This document shows, one piece after another, positions 8,893-17,485 of a stretch of 64,000 bases of DNA. A program made the position numbers and the translations under genes. Under the pieces are notes generated by a model, which was not told where the DNA came from, ran no database searches, and was given only the letters and a program-made list of their open reading frames with translations. The stretch covers positions 62,001-126,000 of the forward strand of contig JANXLU010000085.1 of assembly GCA_025354985.1 (NCBI GenBank), in the 5' to 3' direction. The DNA is from Chloroflexota bacterium (GTDB lineage: Bacteria > Chloroflexota > Anaerolineae > J036 > Brachytrichaceae). The stretch's first letter is position 1. Every line of letters starts with the position of its first letter.

Positions 8893-9777
8893 TTGATATC
8901 ATCGATTTATCAACCGCGTAACCGGTCAGTGCTGTCTGCATTGGCTGGTTACGCGCTTATAGCGCCCCCGCTTGCGCTGCTTTTACTGCTCATATTCTTT
9001 CCAGCGGCGCAGGCAGTTGTTCGGACCTTGTTGGTCGACGCTGATATAGGACTGACGTCGGGCTTCACAACCTCGCGATATACGGGATTTTTTGGCGATG
9101 CAATCGCCCGATCCAACCTATGGTTTACCGTGTGGGTGACGATCGTTACAACAAGTTTCTTGTTCCTTGTCTGTCTTCCGCTCGCTGCCTATCTGCGGTT
9201 CAGTACGAGCAGGATTGCAGGAGTTGTTCAAGTGCTGGCCCTGTTCCCGTTGTTTGTGCCTGGCGTAATCCTGGCGTTTGCCCTAATTCGATATATCGGT
9301 CCTCGCGGGACGGTGGACACATTCCTCCGCGTCGTGCTTAACTATACTGGTTTTGTCACACCGTATTTGCGACCAAGCGGAATAATTTTTGCACTAGTGT
9401 GGGACCATATTCCATTCACCGTCCTCGTACTAACGGCTGGGTTACGCCAGGTTGAGGACTCGGTCATTGAGGCCGCGCGCGATGTTGGTGCCAGCGGATT
9501 GCGGGTATTCGCGCAAATTGTCTTGCCATTGATACAGCGGCCGGCAATGATTGTCTTGTGCCTGAACATCATCGGGATTTTTGGTTCATTTACGATTCCA
9601 TACCTGCTCGGCCCAGCTGCGCCGCAAATGATGGGCGTCTACATGGCACAGACGTTTAGTGAGTATCAGGACCGTCCAGGCGCCGAGACACAGGCTGTCA
9701 TTATGTTTGCAGCGTGCTCTGTTATTGGTGCGCTTTATGTGCGGACAGTGTCTCGCAGGCGAGGAGAGCGCGGATGA
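8893..9777 (+). CDS. ABC transporter permease
   Basis: 294 aa from a TTG start (MISSIYQPRN...) seven bases after the binding-protein stop. It has six predicted membrane segments. The cytoplasmic EAA loop VIEAARDVGASGLRVFAQIVLPL contacts the ATPase, as in the binding-protein-dependent transport family (BPD_transp_1). It is the first of two permeases that should form the heterodimeric channel. Its TGA overlaps the ATG of the second permease (ATGA), indicating coupled translation. Confidence 0.88.
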   Translation: MISSIYQPRNRSVLSALAGYALIAPPLALLLLLIFFPAAQAVVRTLLVDADIGLTSGFTTSRYTGFFGDAIARSNLWFTVWVTIVTTSFLFLVCLPLAAYLRFSTSRIAGVVQVLALFPLFVPGVILAFALIRYIGPRGTVDTFLRVVLNYTGFVTPYLRPSGIIFALVWDHIPFTVLVLTAGLRQVEDSVIEAARDVGASGLRVFAQIVLPLIQRPAMIVLCLNIIGIFGSFTIPYLLGPAAPQMMGVYMAQTFSEYQDRPGAETQAVIMFAACSVIGALYVRTVSRRRGERG

Positions 9778-10634
9778 CTGAACAATGGCCGAATCATCCC
9801 AAGTCATTTTTGCGCAGGCATTTGGGGCGCAACGTTGGGACGGAGGTGTTTGGATTATTCGCGGTGCTATTTCTTGGGTTGGTGATTATTGGTCCAATGA
9901 GCACAATCGTGCTTTGGGCATTTGCCGACCGATGGCGAGCTCCCGCACTTTTACCAACGGAGTGGGGAACCAGCTATTGGGGTGAAACCCTGCAACGTGC
10001 GGATGTGCTCACGGCGTTGCCGTTTAGCATTCTGCTTGCGGGGAGCGTCACGCTGCTTTCGGCCTTTATTTGTTTGCCGGCGGCCTATTCTTTTGCCCGA
10101 ATTAAGTTCCCAGGTAAACAGGCATTCCTGCTATCTTTTTTAGCCACAAATGCATTTCCCCGTTTCGGACTATATGTAGCCATTGCCGTGGTGTTCTTCC
10201 GCCTTGGTCTGGTTGGGACCGTTCCAGGCGTGGTGCTAATTCAGCTTGTGAATACGTTGCTGACCATGATTTGGATTCCGACATCGGCGTTCCAAAATGT
10301 CGATCGAGCGCTCGAAGAGGCGGCATTGGACGTCGGTGCGGGCCGAGTGCGGATTTTTTTCCAAATCACGATGCCGCAAGTATTGCCTGCCCTAGCTGCG
10401 GCGCTCCTACTAACGTTTGTTGCAACGTTCTATGAAGCGCAGGGCGCCTTGATAATCGGTCTGCCGGGTGTACGCACCATGGCAACGCTGATGTATTCAT
10501 ATATCAACAATCAAGTGGTTGTTCAGTATGGCGCGGTGATTTCGCTCATATTGTGGCTTCCGAGCCTGGTATTGCTTGCCTTTGCCCAGCGGTTTCTGCG
10601 GGGCAACACTGTTAGCGCCGGTTTTGGCGTTTGA
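9774..10634 (+). CDS. ABC transporter permease (second subunit)
   Basis: 286 aa from the ATG at 9774, which sits after an AGGAGAG ribosome binding site and overlaps the preceding stop by four bases. The frame is open further upstream (GTG 9714), but that would overlap the first permease by 64 bases. It has six membrane segments and the EAA loop LEEAALDVGAGRVRIFFQITMPQ. It pairs with the preceding permease to form the membrane part of the importer. Confidence 0.88.
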   Translation: MTEQWPNHPKSFLRRHLGRNVGTEVFGLFAVLFLGLVIIGPMSTIVLWAFADRWRAPALLPTEWGTSYWGETLQRADVLTALPFSILLAGSVTLLSAFICLPAAYSFARIKFPGKQAFLLSFLATNAFPRFGLYVAIAVVFFRLGLVGTVPGVVLIQLVNTLLTMIWIPTSAFQNVDRALEEAALDVGAGRVRIFFQITMPQVLPALAAALLLTFVATFYEAQGALIIGLPGVRTMATLMYSYINNQVVVQYGAVISLILWLPSLVLLAFAQRFLRGNTVSAGFGV

Positions 10635-10665
10635 TTCACGAGCGAATTTTCTCAAATCATTCATC

Positions 10666-11745
10666 TTGTCCACTCTTGAACTTGTATCGCTTAGAAAGCA
10701 ATTTGGTGATGTCGTTGCCGTACATGACCTAAACATCTCGGTTGCCGACGGGGAGTTTTTGTGCATTTTGGGACCGTCAGGCTGTGGCAAATCAACGGCT
10801 TTACGGATGATTGCCGGTTTTGAAGACCCTTCGGCCGGCGATGTTCGGATCGATTCCAGCTCAGTGCTCGATTTGCCCCCAAATCATCGTCCAACGGCCA
10901 TGGTGTTTCAAAAATACACGCTGTGGCCCCACATGCGGGTATTCGATAATATCGCCTTTGGCTTGCGGTTGCGCCATCAATCGAGAATAGAGATTGACAC
11001 GGCGGTTGGTCAATCCTTGGACATGGTTGGCTTGAACAATTACGGTCAACGCTACCCGGCCCAACTTTCAGGAGGCGAGCAACAACGTGTCGCAATTGCC
11101 CGCGCATTGGTGTTAAAGCCCAAAATCCTCTTGTTGGATGAACCATTTAGCAATTTGGACGCATTGTTGCGCGTTAGGTTGCGAGATGAACTTCGCACGA
11201 TTCAGCGAAATCTTAAGATCACCGCCGTATTTGTTACACATGACCAGGAAGAGGCTCTAAGTCTGGCAGATCGGATCGCAGTTATGCGCAAAGGGAATCT
11301 TGAACAAATTGACAAACCTGGAGTGATATATGCCACACCAAAAACGCTTTTTGTCGCAGATTTTATTGGCGCAATGAACCTCATGCAGGGCGAGGTATTC
11401 GATGGCCACGTAAAGATAGGCAATTTGCGATTGGATGTGCCTGCTGCGACAGCCGCTGGACAAACCACGGTTGCGCTTCGGCCGGAAGACGTGCGGATTA
11501 ATCCGGACGTAGCGTCAGATTCGACGTGGCATGGGCAGGTCACACAAATAAGCGATCTGGGCCACTACCGCAAGGTGTGGGCCAGCGTTTCAGGTTTGTC
11601 AGATCAAGAGGGAAACCCCGGCGGCGCACTTAAGATGTTTTTGCCAAAATCCATAGGTATTTCTGAGGGCGAGACGATCGGAATTGTGCCTACGAGATTC
11701 TTGCTGTATCAAGGTGGCGCATCACCTGTCGAAGTTCGCCGATGA
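10666..11745 (+). CDS. ABC transporter ATP-binding protein (PotA/UgpC type)
   Basis: 359 aa from a TTG at 10666 ([14 protein letters not shown]). An earlier ATG would add an unmatched hydrophobic stretch and overlap the permease. Walker A is GPSGCGKST, the signature is [10 protein letters not shown], Walker B is [12 protein letters not shown] and the H-loop is VTHDQEEA. After residue 240 comes a TOBE-like C-terminal domain ([10 protein letters not shown]). It energises import through the two upstream permeases. The phosphodiesterase gene begins three bases after its stop. Confidence 0.92.
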   Translation: MSTLELVSLRKQFGDVVAVHDLNISVADGEFLCILGPSGCGKSTALRMIAGFEDPSAGDVRIDSSSVLDLPPNHRPTAMVFQKYTLWPHMRVFDNIAFGLRLRHQSRIEIDTAVGQSLDMVGLNNYGQRYPAQLSGGEQQRVAIARALVLKPKILLLDEPFSNLDALLRVRLRDELRTIQRNLKITAVFVTHDQEEALSLADRIAVMRKGNLEQIDKPGVIYATPKTLFVADFIGAMNLMQGEVFDGHVKIGNLRLDVPAATAAGQTTVALRPEDVRINPDVASDSTWHGQVTQISDLGHYRKVWASVSGLSDQEGNPGGALKMFLPKSIGISEGETIGIVPTRFLLYQGGASPVEVRR

Positions 11746-11748
11746 TCC

Positions 11749-12483
11749 ATGCACAAATTTAACGTTGTTGCTCACAGGGGTGCCAGCCGGTACGCTGTGG
11801 ACAATACGTTGGCGTCGTTTGCACTTGCAAAAAAGCATGGTGCTACGATGATTGAGACGGACATTCGGCGCAGCGCTGATGACAGGCCGGTTGTTTTTCA
11901 TGATGCCGTCATTTCCGTTCCAAACTTTGGGTTGCAACGCATTGACCACATGTCTCTTGCGTCAATTCAGGCTACTTCGCTCGCAGAACAGGCGTTTGTG
12001 CCAGCATGGGAGGATGTGCTTGCGCTGTGTATATCGCTGGATATGGGGATATATGTGGAAATCAAGGACGCCAGCCCAACCGTATTGACTGAGATAGTTG
12101 GGACGATTCGGGACGCGGGATGGCTGGAGCGCAGTGTCCTTTTCGGCCCAAGACCAGATCATGTTTTCGCTGCAAAACGTCTTGAGCCCAAGTTGACAAC
12201 CGGTTATAGTTACCGAGACGCCCGAATGGATCCGATCACCTTGGCGCGGGCCTGCGAGTGTAATGCGCTCAACCTTGCTTGGGAAGACTATCCTGACCCA
12301 TGTTCGCTGATCACGCAAGGTTGGCTAGAGCGTGTTCGGGGCGCCGGATTGCGGCTCATGAGCTGGCATGAAGAGCGTATTTCCGTACTACAGCAACTTG
12401 TGACGATCGGGATTGAGGATATTTGTACGAATGATCCCCTAACTGCGTCTCGCTTGGTTCTTGAGAATACAGAGCAACGTTAG
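11749..12483 (+). CDS. Glycerophosphodiester phosphodiesterase (UgpQ-like)
   Basis: 244 aa, cytoplasmic (no signal). It follows the GDPD TIM-barrel pattern: VAHRGASRYAVDNTLASF (catalytic His-Arg), IETDIRRSADDRPVVFHD (E-x-D metal ligands and second catalytic His) and VEIKD. It should hydrolyse glycerophosphodiesters to glycerol-3-phosphate plus an alcohol. It closes the ABC importer operon, as ugpQ does in E. coli, so imported phosphodiesters are the likely substrate. The stop codon overlaps that of the convergent phosphodiesterase-like gene. Confidence 0.9.
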   Translation: MHKFNVVAHRGASRYAVDNTLASFALAKKHGATMIETDIRRSADDRPVVFHDAVISVPNFGLQRIDHMSLASIQATSLAEQAFVPAWEDVLALCISLDMGIYVEIKDASPTVLTEIVGTIRDAGWLERSVLFGPRPDHVFAAKRLEPKLTTGYSYRDARMDPITLARACECNALNLAWEDYPDPCSLITQGWLERVRGAGLRLMSWHEERISVLQQLVTIGIEDICTNDPLTASRLVLENTEQR

Positions 12484-13370
12484 CTTTCCAGCAGCATTCG
12501 CATCGCAATTGGCGTATTCGTGGTTATGTAATCGACGTGATCATCCCGCAGCAATTTTGCGTTTGCCTCCGCGCTGCTGTTGCCGATGTCCAGAGTCCAC
12601 ACGTCAAGCTCCGCATTTTTGGCGTGCAGCGCCTTGGACCAGCTAAAGCCTTCCTTCAGGCACTGTGCAACAAACGTGTGCCGAAGATAGAATATTTGTG
12701 CTGTTGGCAATTGGTTTGCAATTGATTCGCACCGGTCAGCCAAATATTCCCGTGCGGGCCAAAACCGTTCGCGCGCAAGAACATGATCGTCGAAGTATCC
12801 ATACGCTCCCAGGGTGTAAGGTGGCTCCGTCGGGTTCCGACGCGCTGGCGTGGATGACCAGTCGATGTAGTACATTATGTCAAAACCAAGTCGCAGCCAC
12901 GGTGCAATTTTGTGGAGTTTGCGCAGGTGCCAATCAGCCCCGCTGCTAACGATGACGCGCTCTGCGATTGGTTTTATCAATGTCGCCAGACGACGCAGCG
13001 GTTCGTCCGTTCGCAACGGAAGTACATTTTTAAAGTCGATCTGCAACCGCGTGCTTCCACCATTGTCAAGGATGGCGGACACAACGTGACTGAGCAAGGG
13101 TACTGATGCCGCCTCGCGAGAGTCGGTTCGTGGAAAGTGAAGTGAGCCGGCAACTTCGACTGTAGTTTCGCCAACCGGGCCGGTGCCCGTTGTTTCTCGG
13201 TCGAGCACTGGATCGTGCACCAGTAGATAGTCATCTGATGCCAGAGCGGTGACATCGATTTCTATTACGTCGGCGCCTGCACTTAAACAGTCGCGGATCG
13301 CTTCAATGGAATTTGGATGGTGCCCGCAATGATCCATCGCCGCCATGTGATGAACGATGGTTGGAGTCAT
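12480..13370 (-). CDS. Second glycerophosphodiester phosphodiesterase-like protein, atypical active site
   Basis: 296 aa, GDPD-like. The E-x-D and HD motifs are kept (VIEIDVTALASDDYLLVHD), and IDFK and WTLD follow in order. The first motif differs: instead of HRG...PENT it reads MDHCGHHPNSIEAI, so the Arg after the catalytic His is Cys and the metal-binding Glu is missing. A changed substrate or reduced activity is possible. The gene overlaps the upstream inositol-monophosphatase gene by four bases (ATGA) and converges on the UgpQ-like gene with overlapping stop codons. Context favours a role in breaking down phosphodiesters whose alcohol may be inositol. Confidence 0.8.
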   Translation of the reverse strand: MTPTIVHHMAAMDHCGHHPNSIEAIRDCLSAGADVIEIDVTALASDDYLLVHDPVLDRETTGTGPVGETTVEVAGSLHFPRTDSREAASVPLLSHVVSAILDNGGSTRLQIDFKNVLPLRTDEPLRRLATLIKPIAERVIVSSGADWHLRKLHKIAPWLRLGFDIMYYIDWSSTPARRNPTEPPYTLGAYGYFDDHVLARERFWPAREYLADRCESIANQLPTAQIFYLRHTFVAQCLKEGFSWSKALHAKNAELDVWTLDIGNSSAEANAKLLRDDHVDYITTNTPIAMRMLLES

Positions 13371-14173
13371 AAACTGGTTCGCGCACTCATGAGCACTCGA
13401 ATGGCTTCGTCATGAAGCAGAGAATTGGTGGCAAGCAGCCCCGAAGGTGGATCCAAGTTGAACGGGTGGCCGTCATATTCCGAAATGGTTGCCCCGGCTT
13501 CGCTGGCAATCAGGAGACCGCCGCACATATCCCACGGAGCGAGGCCCTTTTCCCAGTAGACGTCGAAGCGACCCGCGGCCACGTAACAAAGGTCCAGTGC
13601 CGCGCTGCCCATGCGTGCCATTCCCTGTGTCAAAGGAATAAAGGCGCTCCACTCCGGGGCGTTGTTGCCTGTTTTCCGAAGGTTTGCCGGAAACCCGCTG
13701 GCCACCAGGGAGTCACGCAAGCGAGCCCGTGCGCTTACCCGAAGTTGTTCTGGCTTGCGTCCCGCACTTATACGATAGGCTCCATCGGCTCTTGACGCAT
13801 AAAAGAGTTCGTCAAACATCGGGTCATACACCACGCCGAGCAAAATATCGTCCAAGGTATTCCCGCGCACCAACGCAATGCTCACGCTAAAGCGCGGCAC
13901 TGAATGAACAAAGTTGTAGGTTCCGTCCAACGGATCAATCCACCAAGTTAGGTCACCTTCTCCAATGCGAGTGCCCTCTTCCGCCGCAATCCGATGATTT
14001 GGAAAGGCCGCACGAAGCCGCGACACGATCATGCGTTCGCTTGCAATATCCGTATCGGTGACAAGGTCATTGGTGCCTTTGTCAACTATCGACCGCGGCT
14101 TCCAAAAGTTCTCGCGCAGAAGCAAGCCGGCACTCTTGGCGGCCTCGATAGCAGCGGCCAGCTCGGCATTCAT
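13367..14173 (-). CDS. Inositol monophosphatase family protein
   Basis: 268 aa. Metal-site motifs are AAEEGT and WWIDPLDGTYNFVHSVP, with the third aspartate in APWDMCGGLLIASEAGA. This is the IMPase/SuhB pattern for Mg-dependent hydrolysis of inositol-1-phosphate or a related sugar phosphate. It lies between icd (24 bases upstream) and the second phosphodiesterase (four-base overlap), so all three are probably one operon. A paralogue is encoded at 63087-63956. The family also includes histidinol-phosphatase and nucleotide phosphatases, so the substrate is not certain. Confidence 0.9.
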   Translation of the reverse strand: MNAELAAAIEAAKSAGLLLRENFWKPRSIVDKGTNDLVTDTDIASERMIVSRLRAAFPNHRIAAEEGTRIGEGDLTWWIDPLDGTYNFVHSVPRFSVSIALVRGNTLDDILLGVVYDPMFDELFYASRADGAYRISAGRKPEQLRVSARARLRDSLVASGFPANLRKTGNNAPEWSAFIPLTQGMARMGSAALDLCYVAAGRFDVYWEKGLAPWDMCGGLLIASEAGATISEYDGHPFNLDPPSGLLATNSLLHDEAIRVLMSARTSL

Positions 14174-14197
14174 TCTTGTTTTATTTGTGCGATGCTG

Positions 14198-15610
14198 TTA
14201 CAAGTTGCTAATAATTGCAGTTGCGAATTCACTGCATTTGACTTCTTTGGCGCCTGGCATCATACGCGCAAAGTCATAGGTGACGGTTTTCTGACCGATA
14301 GTTTTGTCGAGAGCGGCGATAATGGCGTCCGCAGCTTCCACCCAGCCCAAATAGCGCAGCATCATTTCGCCGCTGAGAATTACGGAGCCCGGGTTCACTT
14401 TGTCCAGATTGGCGTATTTTGGAGCAGTGCCATGCGTCGCTTCAAATATCGCATGCCCGCTCTCATAATTTATGTTTGCACCCGGCGCAATGCCAATTCC
14501 ACCCACTTGAGCAGCCAAGGCATCGCTCAAATAGTCGCCATTGAGGTTCAGCGTTGCGATCACATCAAACTCTTCGGCACGCGTAAGCACCTGCTGCAGC
14601 GTTATGTCGGCGATGCTGTCCTTTACCATCAACTTTTTCTTCCATTGACCGGCGCCATGCGTCGGCATGAGCTTAAGCGCAGCTTCGACCTCGGCAATGA
14701 TTTCGGATTGTTGTGCGGGGCTCATCATGTCAAACCCGGGATCAATCGACAGCGCATTTTCCGCAACGCTAACAGTTGGATTTTTATCCTGGTTATCAAT
14801 GATCCAACTTTCTCGTTGGGTGACAATCATGCTGCGGTATTCCCGCATCGCGAGCTCGTAGCCCCAGTCCTTAAAAGCACCTTCGGTGAACTTCATGATA
14901 TTCCCCTTGTGTACGAGGTTCACGCTGCGGCGGTGAAAGGCAAGCGCATAATCTATCGCTGCTCGGACCAGGCGCTCGGTTCCCGGCCGGCTTACAGGTT
15001 TGATTCCAATGCCAACCGTTTCCGGTTGAGACTCGCCAAACCGGATTTTTTTGAAGTCCTTGGGAAACATTTGCTTGAGCACGACCATGATCTGGTGCGC
15101 CTCAATCGTCCCGGCTGCAAATTCTATGCCGGCATAAATATCCTCGGTGTTCTCCCGGAAAATAACCATATCCACCTTTTCAGGCGCCTTTACGGGAGAT
15201 GGAACGCCGGTGAAATACTTGACCGGTCTTACACAGGCATACAAGTCCAGAAGCTGTCGTAGGGCGACATTTAGCGAGCGGATGCCCTTACCAATAGGCG
15301 TGGTCAGAGGCCCCTTAATACCCACCCGGTATTCCTGGAACGCGTCGACGGTCTCTTGCGGCAGCCAATCGCCAAATTTGCGAAAGCTCTCTTCACCGGC
15401 ATAAACCTTCATCCAGTTAATCTTGCGCTTGCCGCCGTAGCACTTTGCAACAGCTGCATCTAGCACCCGCACACTGGCGCGCCAGATGTCAGGGCCCGTT
15501 CCATCGCCCTCAATAAATGGAAGAATTGGATTGTCGGGGACGGATAGTGAGCCGTCAGACATCGTGATTTTGGCGCCATTTTCTGGAACGTTGATTGTTT
15601 TATAGGGCAT
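14198..15610 (-). CDS. icd: Isocitrate dehydrogenase, NADP-type
   Basis: 470 aa. It oxidises isocitrate to 2-oxoglutarate and CO2 in the citric acid cycle. It has the bacterial Icd hallmarks: [15 protein letters not shown], the substrate serine segment [27 protein letters not shown], and [22 protein letters not shown]. The Lys-Tyr after HGTAP is the NADP-preferring arrangement known from E. coli Icd. An ATTGAGGAT ribosome binding site precedes the ATG. It is the first gene of the icd-IMPase-phosphodiesterase operon. Confidence 0.96.
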   Translation of the reverse strand: MPYKTINVPENGAKITMSDGSLSVPDNPILPFIEGDGTGPDIWRASVRVLDAAVAKCYGGKRKINWMKVYAGEESFRKFGDWLPQETVDAFQEYRVGIKGPLTTPIGKGIRSLNVALRQLLDLYACVRPVKYFTGVPSPVKAPEKVDMVIFRENTEDIYAGIEFAAGTIEAHQIMVVLKQMFPKDFKKIRFGESQPETVGIGIKPVSRPGTERLVRAAIDYALAFHRRSVNLVHKGNIMKFTEGAFKDWGYELAMREYRSMIVTQRESWIIDNQDKNPTVSVAENALSIDPGFDMMSPAQQSEIIAEVEAALKLMPTHGAGQWKKKLMVKDSIADITLQQVLTRAEEFDVIATLNLNGDYLSDALAAQVGGIGIAPGANINYESGHAIFEATHGTAPKYANLDKVNPGSVILSGEMMLRYLGWVEAADAIIAALDKTIGQKTVTYDFARMMPGAKEVKCSEFATAIISNL

Positions 15611-15675
15611 CGTGGAATATCCTCAATATGTTTTCGTCCGTAAAGCGAAAAAGATTCTACTGCAAGGATGCAGGA

Positions 15676-16521
15676 TTACGGGGTGTTTTCCAACCGCGTC
15701 ATCCAATAGTGCACATCAAATCGATCATCACCAGAGATGTAGCGCCACATTTTCACCCGGTTGACGATTTCGAGCCTACCACTGGCGTCTTCAAACCAAG
15801 GTTCGCTCCGCGCGAGGATAGTCTGGACGTCCTCAATCGCGTTTGTTTCCTTGGTAAAAATTGGTTTGGAGGCGCCAACATCCGATACCAGATTGTCCGT
15901 GTTCCAGAGACGGAGTTGGCGAACAACTGGATTTAGCCGGACCTTAAACATGTATCGCTTTTCATTGGTCTTGTTTTGTCGCCCGCAATGCCAAATGCCG
16001 TGGTGAAGCACAAGCAATGTGCCCGCCTTGCATACCATTTGGACCTGGCCAAGCATATTTTGGTACCGTGCGATGTCGGACTCGTTTACGCGACGGTATT
16101 GACTGCCCGGCAAGAGAAGCGTCCCTCCCATGTTGGCAGGAACGTCATGAGGGAAATACATCAATTGAATATCAAATGCGGTGCGTGTATCGATAATTGA
16201 ATCAGCATGCAGCGGTTGCGCACTGTCTTCATTGGGTTGGCGCACATGGACCGCTTGGTGGTCAAAAAGTGGATCCGGTCCGACCAGGCTTTGAATCAAC
16301 CCGGCGACAAGTGGCAGTCGGAGCATTTTGCCGATCGGTGAGGGATCCGGATAGCACGCGCTCAGCGGCGTTCCAGCGGGAGATGCCTTTATGCCCCGAT
16401 CAATTTCCGCCATCACGGCATGGTTGATGTCATCAGGAATTACCTCATCAAAACGCAAATATCCTTTGGCGACAAAAAGCGCCATTTGTTTGTTGTCCAG
16501 CAAGTTGGATTGTTCAATCAT
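15676..16521 (-). CDS. Phytanoyl-CoA dioxygenase (PhyH) family protein
   Basis: 281 aa from the ATG at 16521, which directly follows a GAGGAG ribosome binding site inside the end of the preceding gene (8-base overlap). An ATG 33 bases further upstream is possible but has weaker signals. The Fe(II)/2-oxoglutarate ligands are visible: H-x-D in PLHADSIID and the distal His in GIWHCGRQN, followed by KRYMFKVRL for 2-oxoglutarate binding. The substrate is unknown, since PhyH relatives hydroxylate lipids, ectoine, halogenated or phosphonate compounds. It is translationally coupled to the 94-aa gene and probably cotranscribed with the two-component genes. Confidence 0.82.
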   Translation of the reverse strand: MIEQSNLLDNKQMALFVAKGYLRFDEVIPDDINHAVMAEIDRGIKASPAGTPLSACYPDPSPIGKMLRLPLVAGLIQSLVGPDPLFDHQAVHVRQPNEDSAQPLHADSIIDTRTAFDIQLMYFPHDVPANMGGTLLLPGSQYRRVNESDIARYQNMLGQVQMVCKAGTLLVLHHGIWHCGRQNKTNEKRYMFKVRLNPVVRQLRLWNTDNLVSDVGASKPIFTKETNAIEDVQTILARSEPWFEDASGRLEIVNRVKMWRYISGDDRFDVHYWMTRLENTP

Positions 16522-16798
16522 GTTGCTCCTCAATCTTTTCGAAGATAAACTCATATTTTAAGAACGAAGTGTCAAGTTCATGACCCGGGTAGGGCGGAAT
16601 CAACTGTGGAAATTGAATGGCGCGCCAACCATCCTGCAACGCAAGCAAGCCGGTCTTGTACGGGGCAATATTTGTATCTCCGGTGGTGTGTGCCTCGCGC
16701 CCGGTCCCATCATAAACGGCCCAACCTTTAACTGTACTGTCCAAAGCGGAGTTTGACAGGTAGAGAACCAGTATTTTTTGTCGAAGTTTGTTCATCAT
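16514..16798 (-). CDS. Small conserved-looking protein coupled to the PhyH gene, function unknown
   Basis: 94 aa, soluble, no signal. The body reads VLYLSNSALDSTVKGWAVY then ALQDGWRAIQFPQLIPPYPG and DTSFLKYEFIFEKIEEQ. This Trp/Pro-rich order with a regular C-terminal helix or strand looks like a folded domain rather than a chance frame. I do not recognise a named family. It lies three bases after the response-regulator stop and its end overlaps the PhyH start, so it is in the middle of an apparent operon HK-RR-small protein-PhyH. Confidence 0.65.
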   Translation of the reverse strand: MMNKLRQKILVLYLSNSALDSTVKGWAVYDGTGREAHTTGDTNIAPYKTGLLALQDGWRAIQFPQLIPPYPGHELDTSFLKYEFIFEKIEEQHD

Positions 16799-16801
16799 AG
16801 T

Positions 16802-17485
16802 TTACTTTGCCATTGATTCTGTGTAGTTGTCAAGCAGTCCACGCCGCATTGCCTCCGCTGCCGCTTGAGCCCTGGTGCCAACACTAAGCTTTTCAAACAG
16901 CTCTTGTAATTTGCGTTTGACCGTTGCTTCGCTAACAAATAATTCACCTGCAAGACGCGCATTGCTTGCGCCTTGTGCAATCAAATTTAGTATATTCACG
17001 TCTGCATTGCTCAGTCCAAGGGTGTGCTGAACCTGAACGCGTTTGGCTGTGGTGACCTGGCGAACTAACCTATCCACCATAGTTGGCGACAATACACGCT
17101 CGCCCCTATAAGCGGCTCGCACCGCGGTTACCAACGTTTCATCAGATGCGCTCTTCAAAATGTAGCCGTGAGCTCCGGCTTGGAGGGCACGGTTGAGGTA
17201 TTCGTCCTCCTCGAATGATGAGAGCATTAGTACACGTGTTTCCGGTGCAGTGTGAATGATATCTCGTATGGCGTCCAATCCGGTCATGCCCGGCATGCGT
17301 ATGTCCAGCAAAATTACGTCGGGCTGCAATTTGTTGCATAACGCGATCGCTTGGGCCGCGGTTTCAGCTTCACCAGCCAGGCGCATATCGGAGTAATTGC
17401 TTAGCAGGCTTCGCAGCCCACTCCGCACAATTGGATGATCATCAACAATCATCACTGAAATTTGCGTTTTGCCGCTTTCGTTCAT
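16802..17485 (-). CDS. NarL/FixJ-type response regulator
   Basis: 227 aa. The receiver domain (residues 10-130) has the acidic pair Asp15-Asp16, phospho-acceptor Asp61 (VILLDIRMPG), Ser in MLSSFEED and Lys in YILKSASD. The LuxR-type HTH (about 160-225) reads LSNADVNILNLIAQGASN and SEATVKRKLQELFEKLSVG. Its ATG overlaps the histidine-kinase stop by four bases, so the two are the cognate pair. Likely targets are the co-transcribed small protein and PhyH genes, but no binding site is identified. Confidence 0.93.
   Translation of the reverse strand: MNESGKTQISVMIVDDHPIVRSGLRSLLSNYSDMRLAGEAETAAQAIALCNKLQPDVILLDIRMPGMTGLDAIRDIIHTAPETRVLMLSSFEEDEYLNRALQAGAHGYILKSASDETLVTAVRAAYRGERVLSPTMVDRLVRQVTTAKRVQVQHTLGLSNADVNILNLIAQGASNARLAGELFVSEATVKRKLQELFEKLSVGTRAQAAAEAMRRGLLDNYTESMAK

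Noticed and set aside
13994-15262. A 422-codon frame antisense to icd and the monophosphatase
   Set aside because: It is long, but it is fully antisense to two clear enzymes, spans their junction and has no recognisable domain or ribosome binding site.
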